From assembly GCF_043641665.1 (NCBI RefSeq), contig NC_092189.1:13980833-14044832 (forward strand): a DNA stretch of 64,000 nucleotides, given 5' to 3'. A program made the position numbers and the translations under genes. The notes beneath the pieces are model-generated. The model ran no database searches, was not told the DNA's origin, and saw only the letters and a program-made list of their open reading frames with translations. Origin of the DNA: Enoplosus armatus (lineage: Eukaryota; Chordata; Actinopteri; Centrarchiformes; Enoplosidae). Of the stretch, positions 31,978 to 43,300 are shown piece by piece (position 1 is the first letter of the stretch; every line of letters begins with the position of its first letter).

Positions 31978-33487
31978 CCTAAACATCTGGCTGCTATATT
32001 ATCCTGTCACCACATGGGGATTTCTCTTGGTCACGAGGCTGAAACTAGAAGAAAGAGACAACTGGTTTCCCCAATCCCCAGCATTCCCCACAACGACAGT
32101 ATTTGTGCGACTGGTTCCTCGAGATCTTTTCCATATTAACAAAGCCACGATACCAGCGTCCCTGGTGATACTCAAAGCCGTTTTCCCTTTGCAATTCAGC
32201 AGGACTCGCGGGTCAAAAGGACAGTGAAGGCTTTCTTGCCAAGATTACAGCTGTAATGGAAAGAAGACAGACAATGTAAGCCTCCCCTCCCCCCTCCCAC
32301 ATAAACCCAACAATTAAACCAATACTCATCCAATGACAAAGTATGCCAATATGGTTATCGTTTACCGCGACCGGCGTAGCAGCATTAAAGATTGTACCCT
32401 AGAGGCTGGCTGTACCAAGTCCTCCCATGACTCCCTGCAGAGGTTTAAGTCGCCTGGCTCAGTATCAAGTTAAGCTGAACGAGAAATCTGAAAAGGAGAG
32501 AAGAGTGTTGCCCACCCCCACCAAAAGACCCCTGACCAAATACTACTGCAATGTTTGACAACGACTTCATGAACATTATGTTGTGTATTACGAATAAAAT
32601 GTTATGCAGAGCTGATGTGCATGCAACATGTTGAGTTACACATTAAAGCCATGGTATGTTAAAGAAAAATCAAGGGAACCGAAATTACTTAACTTAGCAC
32701 CCATGAGACTGAAGTGATGCAGTATTAGCGAGACAAGCTTGCAGCTCTTGATCTTAATGTGACTGGACTCTCAAGTGTTCCATCACAGGTTAGGCCATCC
32801 CAGATGACAAATTAAGAGTTTTAGGTAATTTGACCTGAGAAACCAAAAAGGGAAAAGAAAAAAAAGGCACACACAAACACACAGAGAGCGGGGCTTCTGC
32901 GAAGGACGTCGGGGATTCAGATTTAAGCTCAAGCGCACAAGGGGGTTGGTACTTCATTCAGGGGCCACACTCATATTCGCTGACAGCTTCCACAGATGGC
33001 TTTGCATTCAGAGGCAGGCGAGATCGGAGCGGACAGACGAGCATGATCTGAAACAAAGAGTGATCTACACAACACACCCACCACAAAATACTCAAAGATT
33101 GGGGTTCTACTCATCTTATGGTTTAAGATGCAAAGCAACAGGGCCCCCGTGGCCAAAGAGGAATATGCTAGTAAAGCATTATTGTTACTGATGATTTGAG
33201 GTTAACATAAAGCCAGTTCCAAGATGTCATTTTGTCAACTACAACATTGCAGAAGTTTATTTTGACAAGTTAAGCCAACATCTTACTACATGCTCCAGGT
33301 TAGAGGACTTCACTCGTGCTTGAACCAGTCTTGCACTCTGATTTCTGTGAAGAGAAGTGAAGGGACACGCCCAACCAAAACCAATACACAATATAAACTA
33401 AAGCAACACATTTGCGCTGCATTTCAGACCAAATTGAAAGCTGCACCATGCACAGCTATCCTCAGCTACTTCAATTTTGAGAGCTTC

Positions 33488-33549
33488 GCACAGTTGCGCG
33501 ATTGTGAATAAGTTCATGTGACCAACCTGCCACTTGCACAGTTGCGCGA
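33488..33549 (-). repeat. Repeated 14-mer GCACAGTTGCGCGA in malat1
   Basis: The exact 14-mer occurs at 33488-33501 and 33536-33549 on the plus strand, 48 nt apart, inside the malat1 body. Its CG content stands out from the surroundings. Confidence 0.6.
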
Positions 33550-36126
33550 GGGCTAGCAGCTGAGGGCTAATTGTTCCAACTGTATACACATCAAAAACAA
33601 CCTGACTCCACTTGTTCAAACTGCGTGTTGGTTGATTTCAAAGGGCAGGATGATTCCTGTGTTGTCCTAGGTAGACTGCATTCTTCCTTTGGACTGTTCT
33701 GAAAGATCAAAGAGGCAGACAAGAAACACCCCTGTGCCCCCCTCACAGTATCGTAGAACTGACTATTGTTATCCTTACCCAAATGCTTTACTGCAGATAA
33801 CGTCAGAATCAATGAAGGTCCATCAAATCTTCCCGTTATCACAAGAGACTCTTGTTAAGAAAGCACAGCAGTGCTATTTCTACAGTCAAGTATAGCAAGT
33901 TGCTTTCATTTCAAGAACAATGAGGGCAGTTGGGCCCATTCAAGATAAAGTGACCCCTCTAGGGTTGACAATTTTCTGCTTTCCAACATCAATATTTGAT
34001 GGATTCAACTTATCTGCCTTCAATTTCCACTTTGAAAAGGATGTCATTCGAGCCCAGGTCACATCCGTGCTCTACAAAGCTCCAAGCTTTAGTCATACCT
34101 GAAAAAGCACAAGAAAAGCTCCCCCACACAAGCCCCCAAAAAGAACAAATGCATACCAAAACTGTATTCAATCACAACAAGCTATGCATTTATTATGCAA
34201 TAAGAAAATCCTTTACAGATAGTTCACTCATTGTATTATCAATACAAGGCATAGTAACTAATTGCAAAGGAATTGCAATGGAGGCATTTAGCCAGACAAT
34301 GAATGTTAAGAGAAATGTGACATTTAGTGACCTTACGTGATGCTCGATGCGCAAGGAAACTTGTACATACAATGAGTTAGGAGAGTTCCTGATGGTCTCG
34401 GGTATTGGAAAGCGCACAGGACACAGCACACTGAAAAATGCAAAGGAAAAAGCCTCTCTCCCCACAATACCCCATCCAAAGAAGCAGTACAGGACTACAA
34501 GACAATTGCTGGCATTACAATACTGCCTTAGTTCACAGTACTTAGACACAACTGTATGACTATGAATACAATTCATAAGAGATTGAATCTATTTTCCAGA
34601 AGAAGCATTTAAATACCGCAAGCCTGAACGCGAGGGATTCCTTCCTTATGAACTGTGGACGTGGACTTGAGTGTAGATTTTTGAAGGGTGGGCCATGTAA
34701 CTTAATCTGCAAGAGTCAAATACACCCCTCCCAACCCCACAAAGCAACTTGAAGCCTGTACAAATTACAATGACTTCGAGTAAAGAGACTTGTTACCACA
34801 CTCCCTGGGAAAACCGAACTTCTTGCTACATCAGGAGACTAGTTTTGAGGTTGCTATCCTGCGAGGCAAAGTGTCCACTTGAATCTTGTTGGGTGCACCT
34901 GGATGTTTCCTATTCAAGCCGTTTTGCGTTGGGTAACATGGAGCTGTGAAGTCTAGGAAGAGACTGATTAACGCCCCACAACCCACCCTCCCATTACCCC
35001 AAAAGATGTGCATGAAACCCCATTTACAACACGTTCCAAATGGTGTAGAATGAACAAATAAAAAAAGCCAATGGATTTATTAAACAATACCAAATACCTT
35101 CCTACAACTCTTTAAACTGCGGTGGATGCACATGATCCCGATCCATAGAACTATAGTAAATAAGATGAGCTCAACTTGTAGCGAGCAGCTAGCGGGGGGT
35201 TCTTTCGATGATCAGCTTTAGGGGGCCATGCCTGTGAAAAGAAGAACTCGAAACACGTTTTAAATACCCCCTCCCCCTTCTTAACCCAAAATTCTTTACT
35301 GGCTAGGATTAACTACCATTTCAATACAATTTCTCTTTGATTGCAAAAACAAAATACTGTATACTAGACAGCATAGGTAAGGATGATATAATGTACAGGA
35401 TAGTTACACCCACATGTACATTTCATGCATTAACTCACTGCTCGGGTTAAGAGGTAGATGTAGCTGATCTGAACCACTGAGGCGCAGCTGAAGCACTGAA
35501 GGGTTGCTGAATACACACATCAAATCGGCCGCACAGGAGACCATCCACTCTCACACTCCAATGCTGAAAACTTCTTTGGGGGAGACCTATCGAACAACAA
35601 AAAGGAGTGCCTCTCCCTCCGGCTGGGCGAACTACTTCTGATCGCAGGGGGTAGAGAAGTCCGATAAGATGTTCCTCTCGCCAGCACACTACCAAGGCAT
35701 TCACCACAGCAGACACCACCACACTCATGTCAGCGCACAACAGGAGGGGTGACCACGGTACAAAACGATTTACACAGCTTGCCTGAAAAGAGGAAGAGAG
35801 AGCTGTGCGAGAAATTGTGTTCTATAACAGTTGTTTCTATAAAAGTAGTTTAAAAGCGAAATACCTGAGAATGTTACAGAGATACCTCTACCCAATATAC
35901 AAACCAACACCTTGCTTTAAACTTGTGAAGCTAGAAGACACTTCTGCGCCCTGTCCCACCCTCATCACTGGCTGGCTTGCACTGGAACTGCTGCAACTGC
36001 TTCAGCGATGGCCACTGTGTGCTGCTACCCTGCCCTGCGCCTCTGGCTCCCTCTGGTGTACACTCGCCGACAGCTGCTGCAGCTTCCTGCTCTCTGGGGC
36101 CCCCTCTGCTTTTCCCTCCATGCCCT

Positions 36127-36233
36127 CTGGTCCTGTCCTGACTGGAACCTCTCTGGTCCGCCCACGCCCTCTGGTCCTGTCCTGCCTCGCTCCACTCTGG
36201 TCCTCCCCGTGTCCCATGGCTCCGCGCTGGTCC
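36127..36233 (-). repeat. Five GGACCAG motifs in malat1 transcript
   Basis: On the minus (transcript) strand GGACCAG occurs at 36127-36133, 36153-36159, 36171-36177, 36197-36203 and 36227-36233. GGACC fits the m6A consensus DRACH. This GC-rich patch contrasts with the A/T-rich remainder of the locus. Confidence 0.65.
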
Positions 36234-36249
36234 TGCGATCTTCCTCTAA

Positions 36250-36315
36250 TAACTAAGTCCATTCTTCCTCACAATAACTAAGTCCATTCCTCCCCCTTGA
36301 TAACTCAGTCCATTT
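36250..36315 (-). repeat. Triplicated 25-26 bp unit in malat1
   Basis: 'Taactaagtccattc' is exact at 36250-36264 and 36275-36289, with a variant 'taactcagtccattt' at 36301-36315, separated by pyrimidine-rich spacers (purine-rich in the transcript). Confidence 0.7.
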
Positions 36316-37221
36316 TCCCTCCCCAAAGATAAAAAAAAGGTCTTCCGTCTTCTCTAAGAAGGTTTAAAAAAAAAAAAATTGACAACTGAAAACAAAAGTC
36401 CATACAGAATCATCTGAGCCTGTTCTTTGAGCTACAGCTAGAGCTCTGGTAATGAGCTTTGACTCCTTCCAGGCTGCTTTAAGAACTGCAGATTTCTTCT
36501 GTTATTTCTTTGGTCAAAGGAAATAGTATCATTTTCACTTTAAAAACGTTACCACTAAGACAAACGCGTGGTGACTGAATCACTTAAGTGCAACTTGAAG
36601 AATAAAACAAAAAAAATTGCTTAATTGCATTTCAAGATGCTTGCCCAAACAATGGCATAGATTGAGGAGATTGAGGCCAAGGCCTCAGTCACCATTAGAA
36701 ATATTACCAAAAAATTTTTTTGGATTGTCTTGATTGCTTCTTTGGTTTACAAACACAACCTAGTTTTGTTGAAAAAGTAACTGATTCTATTTAGTTGGTT
36801 TAACTGACTCAATCTTAACTCCTCAAAGTTCATAACTGATACTTGATATGATGCAAGGTTAGCCTCTATTTAAAGATCATAACACGTTTCTCACATTATT
36901 GCTCCAGCTATTAATAGTTTAACTGCTCTCTGGAGGAATCTTGGCATGTTGACTAGTCTGCTTTAATTCGGTTTTGAATTGACTTTGACACGTCAGTCGA
37001 CTCTTAGTCTCAACTCTCAGCGTCTCGTTTCGCCTGCCTTGCTTATTTAAAAAAAAAACTTGTTGCAGCTCAACATTTAACGGCAATTTCGTTATTTGTA
37101 TAAAATTAAGTTTTAAAATATATTTTCAGTTATTAAAGGCTACCAAAAGAATATACTTGCGGACATTGTTAGCCTCGCGGCTGGAAAATTCCTGACCGCT
37201 CCCTTTCCATCGCTATCTGGC

Positions 37222-37280
37222 TACGTCACGCGTTATTCAAATAAACCAATGGCAAACATTTACAGGATGCTACGTCACGG
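37222..37280. promoter_or_regulatory. Two CRE-like sites flanking a CCAAT box
   Basis: TACGTCACG occurs at 37222-37230 and 37271-37279, with CCAAT on the plus strand at 37246-37250. A YY1-like AAGATGGG lies on the minus strand near 37286. This could be an internal or alternative promoter, or a downstream element of malat1. Confidence 0.45.
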
Positions 37281-37878
37281 CACCCATCTTTGGCAGACTA
37301 CCGTCATAAACATGAAAAACACCAACTTGGATTTGTTTCTTTAACAAACGCATAATGTACACGTGTTATGTTGATATTCGAGATTATTTTATCTGGCGAA
37401 GAAGTGAACGATAAATTATAACGTTCTGACAACGTTTTCATTAACATGAGCCTGTATTTGGCTGGCTTAGCCAACGTTAGCTCGATAGCTACCCTGAATA
37501 GTTTCGACAAAAAAAAATGAAGCTTCGGTTTCTGATAACGGCTAATTTTCTTTGGCATATGCCGACCGAAACGTAATATTTCAAACAAAAAGCTTGTTGG
37601 CAAAAAACCTTGCTGAAAAACACACGGTACAATAACGTTACGTATCTTGATATTGAGGCTATTTGCGATCGACACAAGGCCTACAGCTCATTGACTCCCA
37701 TCAAAAGACGCTAAATTCAAACACCTCACAAATATCAAGCTAGGTAGAGCAAATCTACACGTCTTCAATCCTAACGGTCGAATCTCGAAGTATTAAAAGG
37801 AAGAAAAACAAGATCGGTTTAACCTGCGACGCCCCACAGCACGACGAATTCCTATCAATGCCGTCTGACTTGAAATGG

Positions 37879-37914
37879 CGTCACGAGCGCAATATATACT
37901 GTTTGGGTGATTGG
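37879..37914 (-). promoter_or_regulatory. malat1: malat1 core promoter: CCAAT and TATA box
   Basis: On the minus strand CCAAT lies at 37914-37910, followed by a TATATATT box at 37898-37891 and a CRE-like TGACGCCA/TCACGA patch at 37871-37886. Transcription would start about 30 nt downstream, near 37865. There is no competing gene on this strand. Confidence 0.55.
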
Positions 37915-38276
37915 TCTACGGCAAGAGGAGGTATTCATCCGAGGAAAAAGTAATCCCCCTTTCACAAACACGCACACACAAAAATGGCAATTGTTGATTA
38001 CGGCTTTAGATTCGAGTTCAAAACAGAAAATTAATAAATCAATCAATAGGCGGAAATTAATGATAAGTAGGGTACTCGAGGACACAGCACTAATCCTCAA
38101 AGAGGTGTTCCTACTATAACTGGCTCAGACAAGACAATGTGTGAGTGAAGTGTAATTGTTTTAGTATTAACAGTTAAATTCACAATTTGAAAATATATGA
38201 AACACAAAACAGTGAAGTAAATTACAATAGAAACACACATTTTCAACCTATTGTACCAACTATCAGTCAAAAGAGC

Positions 38277-38284
38277 TGACGTCA
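38277..38284. promoter_or_regulatory. Palindromic CRE (TGACGTCA)
   Basis: A perfect cAMP-response element lies about 410 bp upstream of the inferred malat1 start. A functional link is inference only. Confidence 0.4.
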
Positions 38285-38339
38285 CAGGGACGGTTGCGCG
38301 GATTAATCTTTGCTTGCATGTAACACGGTCAGACAAACC

Positions 38340-40381
38340 GGATCAAACTAGAATGTGGTTGAATTGCCGGATCTTCTTACCCTTTACCGCAATGATATGC
38401 TGTTTGTGATCGACGAACAAAAGAAAAGAGCCAACTCATCTCGTTTAACTTGGATGGCCTATGTTCAATAACGTGTTTCTCTTTTTGGTAGATTGCTTAG
38501 TAGATGCTGTAAAAGCTGTTGGTGCCAGCAGTGCTTTTTCATCAAATGTACTATGTCATATAATGTAGTTACAGACCCGTTTTCACAAGCCTTCATTATG
38601 TTACTCTAAGCTTTACTGTCCAATTCAACCTAAACTTAAATGTTACATTACAGTGTTAGCTGAAGAGTGTACGTGATGAAACTAGAAATATCCAGAAACA
38701 TCCAGTGCATTGCTGTGACAGGGTGGAAAATTACCAGCATTGAAAGGCCAAACTGGGATTTACTTTTGTTCACCAGCAGAGGGTGCAGTGAAAAGACATG
38801 CTATTTGTCACGTCTGTCCTAATACATGAAATCTATCCCACTGTTTTCATCTGCTGAACTGGTTTTCAACATTGATTACAGTTGCCTGAACAAGTTTGGG
38901 CAACCTCCCTTATGTAACTATTCTCATATGCCATTGATCAGCAACAGCCTGGTGTGGGGAGTTGTCCTCTGCTTGAGTTTCAGCCCCTCCCAGCCTCAAT
39001 TAATTGATCTTGGCTGTTAGACAGGATATAGCTAGTCAGTGACTACACACACATCAGAAAAAGGGGCACCTTCTTTCATGTGATAACCATGCCACACCAA
39101 GGCCTTTCATGGTATAGGCTCATCAAGTCTTGTGTGATACTTGCTAATCAAAGCCATTATGAAGGCGTTGATCTCAATTTCCATTGAGTGTCTCAGGGAT
39201 TGTGTTAGAAGTTGTGAAGTGCATTCAATTGTGATAATGATTGGGACGTTTTTGAAAATAGGGATGACAGCTGTAGAAGAGGTGGAGTTGTGAAATTTGA
39301 AATAGCCTACAGCACACCACAAACCTGGAAAATCACTTGAGAAACTGTTTGAAACTATTAATGAAATAACCTGACAAAGACGAATGTTCTCCTGTACAGT
39401 ATAAAAATCCAATATCACCATAAGCGGCCTTGCTGATTTGCAACATTGCCAATAATTTTATACAATCAGAGACACTAAAGGGATAGTTGCCACAGTAAAA
39501 ATCGTATGACATTATCTCAGATGGCTGACAAATACATCCCATGGTATATATCGTCACATCCCCCTCGCCTTGTAAATCTAATTATGTAGGCGTCAGCCAG
39601 ATGGTAGCAGGAAACCTCTCAAAATCAATGGGGCAGCTCTATAGCAGTTCTATAGCTTTGGTTGATGCTCATATCTGCTTTTTGTATATTAATAACAATA
39701 GTGGAAATCGAGGTAAACAAAAAAATGTCACACAAGACATGACGTTGAAGTGTGAGGCAGCACAAACATACGGGCAAACCCCTCTTCTGCAAGTTATTTC
39801 AGTGGTTTAAATGAACCCTGGTATAGATCCTGTCCCACAGGGCTCGGTTCGATTGTCTCCTGTATGAGGACAAAGGTCTTGCTCTTTCAGCTGGTTCAAT
39901 GAACACCCAGCTGTTACATCAGGCGTGATGCAAAATCAAGCCACCATCCAGGAATTCATACATTCCAGCACACAAGCCCGTGATTGCACTATTCTGCAGC
40001 CAGCTGCTGAGGGAGACAAACTTATTCATGTAGGTAGAAACGATCCAACAACTGGATGCTGAAACACTTGGAGATTTGTCTTCTGTAGAGACTATTGTGA
40101 GCAAACCTTTTGAGGACTGAACTCCTAATTAGCTAGTTTAGAATTTCTTTTCTTTTTTTGAGAGCATGCTGTACCTATTCTTGTGGTCAGAAACAGCAGT
40201 CGATTATTGTCAAGTCTGAAATGAGGATCTCTGCAGCTGACATTGACAGACAAGTTGTAGCCTTATAGAGAAAAAAAAAGAGCTGCAGAGCAGAGGAAAC
40301 AGCTGAGTGCCAACAGGGATCACCATCAGTGCCCCTTGTGTTGTCAACCATACCAGGACAGCATCCACAGCCTACCAGCAG
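38340..40381. other. Spacer between malat1 and the coiled-coil gene
   Basis: This is A/T-rich sequence in which I see no gene, RNA structure or clear transposon. The first exon(s) and promoter of the plus-strand gene starting at 40382 may lie in its right end, but no splice pair could be chosen. Confidence 0.5.
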
Positions 40382-43300
40382 ATGATGGAGAAGTTTTTTA
40401 AGCCTGTTCACAGCCCCTCTGGCCCAGACGAGATCAAGCTGCGGAGGCACCACCACCATCATCCCCTTCACCATCACCAAGACCCTCAGTCACACAGGTA
40501 GGATGGTTCATTCCAGTCTGCCAGATTTATATTCATGTCTAATGGAAGAAGACATAAAAGTCACATACATCCTGAAATTTACTTTTATAAAGCAAGAGCT
40601 ACATATGACGGCATCTGCATTGGCAAAAGTGTGCGCTATTACTCTACTATACTATACTACTATCAAATACTGATTGGTGCAGAGACATCATTACATTTGC
40701 TCATATTCCTGTGTCCTTGTGTTGTAGGTACACAATGTTTGATGACACCAACAGAAATACAGATGAAAGCCACGGGCACCACCATCACCATCAACATGGC
40801 CACTATCTCCAGGACAGCCCTCATCACAATGCCCACCATCGTCATCAAACACAGCAATTTCACCAAAGCGAAGACGATGAGATACTTTACAACCACGAAA
40901 CACATGTGACTCTCTCCAGGGCCTCTTCCTCTTCCCTCTCTTCCTCCTCTTCCTCCTCTTTTTCCTCCTGGAACACAGAGGCGAGTGCAAATGATCCCTT
41001 CTCTATTCGTCATGCCGAGCAGCCACTGCACTCCCTGTCCTGCTCCAACATCACAGATGTGCGCAGAGGTTTCAGGGACGATGACAGCAGCGAGCCTATT
41101 GTCTTTGCCAGCATCAAACATGGCAAAACCGGCAGTGTTTGTAGTGAGTCGCATGGGAGCTCACATAGGAGGGGAAAGCATGGTTTTTCTACTCTTGACC
41201 GAGGTCACAGCAGAAGCGATGAAGGCCTTCTGCAGGGTAATGAAAGTGATCTTGGCGGAGAACAATCCAGGGTACAGCACATGAACTATGGACCTCTGTA
41301 TAAGACAGCTAGTTTGAATCGAAGCCTGGCTTTCAGTGAGGAAGACATTTTGTTAGGGGTCTCCAGGGGCCCCAAGAGAGCAGTGTCCTCCAGTCAGCTA
41401 CCCGGCAAAGGCATCCTCAAAAACAAGGAGCCTCATTCTGACATTCGCAAAGCTAAGTCGATGGAGGTGCTCTCCCCAAGAGTTTCCAAAGGACAGGATC
41501 CCAGTGGACAGAAGGGGAAAGGGATCACTCAAGTCGAGATGGAGCAAGCCAGGAACAATTTTGTGCAGGGAAAGTTGCAATTCTCAGCCTTTCTAGATGA
41601 GATTACACAACAGGTTATAAGTCCCTCAGCTCTCACCATCTTGGGTGTGAACAAAAATAAAATTACTGGGAAGACACCTGCCCCAACCCGAACACCTGGC
41701 CCAGTCAAGCCTCAGCTCCCACCCAAGAAGCACAGAGAGAGCTCAGGGGAGGAGAAGGAGCAGCATCCGAAACAACGCAACAGCCAGGAGAAAGCAGCTC
41801 ACAGCAGCTCTCGGAAACACTCGGACTGCTCCAATTCTGAAAAACTGAACTCATATGCAGCTAAGAACCACCATGGTAGCTCCCCGCCTCATCACTACGC
41901 CCACTCTCAGGGCCAAAATACTCACCAGGGAAGCAGCCGTAAAGACAGGAGGCCGTCGCCCACGGGGAGCTCTGTGTCAGAGGACAGATATGGTAGATGT
42001 GGCCCTCACCTCACAGATGGCACCAGCACCAGCCCTGAACCCAGCCAGCCCAAACAACGCCACCACCGCAAACAGCAGCCCGTTGCCTCCCACAGTCAAC
42101 ACACCCAGCACTTCCCTCAGGACCAGCCTCAACAGGCGCACCCTGGCCTTGTGCACAGAGGGCCCGCTAGCTCCCCTCCATCCTCAGCCCAGGGTGTAGG
42201 GCCAGGCCTCGGATCTGAGTCTTCATCCACAAAATCAGACTCACCCCGGGCCAGAGACACAGCCTCCACAGCTACCAGTTACAGCTCGGAGCAGAGTGGT
42301 CGACACCATTCACAGCATGTGGGGCACTCTAAACAACGCAGGGTGAGTTTACTTTAAAGGTTTTAATAGGGTAATATGATAATATGAGACAGGAACGACA
42401 GGAGTGAAGGGAGGTTTCAGGCCTCAGATCACGAATCTGAAAGTGAAATGTCATTAGTACAGCGCACATACCTCATTTCAGTTTAGAAAAGTCAGGAAAC
42501 ATGAATGAAAAGATGTTTATATACAAGTATACAGTTGGATTCTTTAATAATCTTGTTTCGCTACTGTCATTTGCCAATCTTTGAGGATCACAGTGGAAAT
42601 AAGTCAGAATAAAGGACAGATAAGTTATGTGTTATCCCTAAGTAATATACCTTAGTTAGCTAATATAATTTATTTATATTTATTCACATGATATGTGGTA
42701 ATTTTAAAACATTCATCACATAAAATCAAATTTGAACAAACCTTAGCATTAAACCACAAATGGCCTCAAATGGGGCATTTTGTGAGAAAGACATGAATCA
42801 AATTGTGTTATATACAGAATTTATATTATAAGATATGTAAAAAAGGACTATGTCAAACTATGCTGCAACACTACCTCTATATGTAACATTTTATGTCACT
42901 ATAATGTTTTGTGTATAATGTAATTGGGTCCTATCATGAGTCAGACTTATGAAAAAGAAACCTGAAGGCATAGCACTGCACTGAAGGGAAGATACTGTAT
43001 ATCTGTGTAGAAAGAGCAGGAGGATCATAAATGGAGGGCTGCTGCTCTGTTGCAGAGGCAGTGTAGCTGAGTCATAGGCTGTGTGGGACGTGTGAAACAC
43101 TACGCATTGGAAGCTGAGTCATTCTTCAGCAGTGCAGCAGATGATAGTCCTGTACTTTTAGGGGAAACTCCCTTTGAAACTCCCAGATTTATCCATTTAA
43201 ATGGTAGAATTGTTTGTTTTCAAGTCTCTGCCCTGAGCTACTGTATGTCCTATGTTCTATGAATTGACTATGTAGGCAGAGAAAGTAACAATACACATCT

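Larger units (their letters stand above)
31897..37865 (-). ncRNA. malat1: Fish MALAT1 long non-coding RNA, about 6 kb
   Basis: MALAT1 is an abundant nuclear-speckle lncRNA. The 3' end is fixed by the triple helix and mascRNA (31838-31977). The 5' end is inferred from a minus-strand CCAAT/TATA pair at 37914-37891, which would place the start near 37865, giving about 5.97 kb (human about 8 kb). No long ORF or conserved protein is visible on either strand. The body has U- and A-rich stretches, a GGACC cluster (36127-36233) and short tandem repeats. The neighbour scyl1 lies downstream on the same strand, as in human 11q13.1. Primary sequence apart from the 3' module looks poorly conserved by eye, which is expected for this gene. 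Whether it is intronless is uncertain: acceptor-like sites occur near 35778 and 35230. Confidence 0.88.

Noticed and set aside
36002..36262. 86-codon minus-strand ORF in the malat1 body
   Set aside because: Its composition follows the local GGACCAG repeat. There is no family similarity and it lies in a transcript recognised as non-coding. It is most likely a by-product of the GC-rich repeat.
35805..36281. 158-codon plus-strand ORF opposite malat1
   Set aside because: It shares the repetitive Leu/Ser/Pro composition produced by the antisense of the GGACCAG repeats. I saw no promoter or splicing to support it.
39840..39860. 'cggttcgattgtctcc' as a tRNA T-arm
   Set aside because: No matching acceptor, anticodon or D arm lies around it on either strand.
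38340..40381. A fish NEAT1 / menRNA next to malat1
   Set aside because: I looked on both strands for a second T-arm-like GGTTCAA motif with a flanking A-rich tract and U-motifs and found none.
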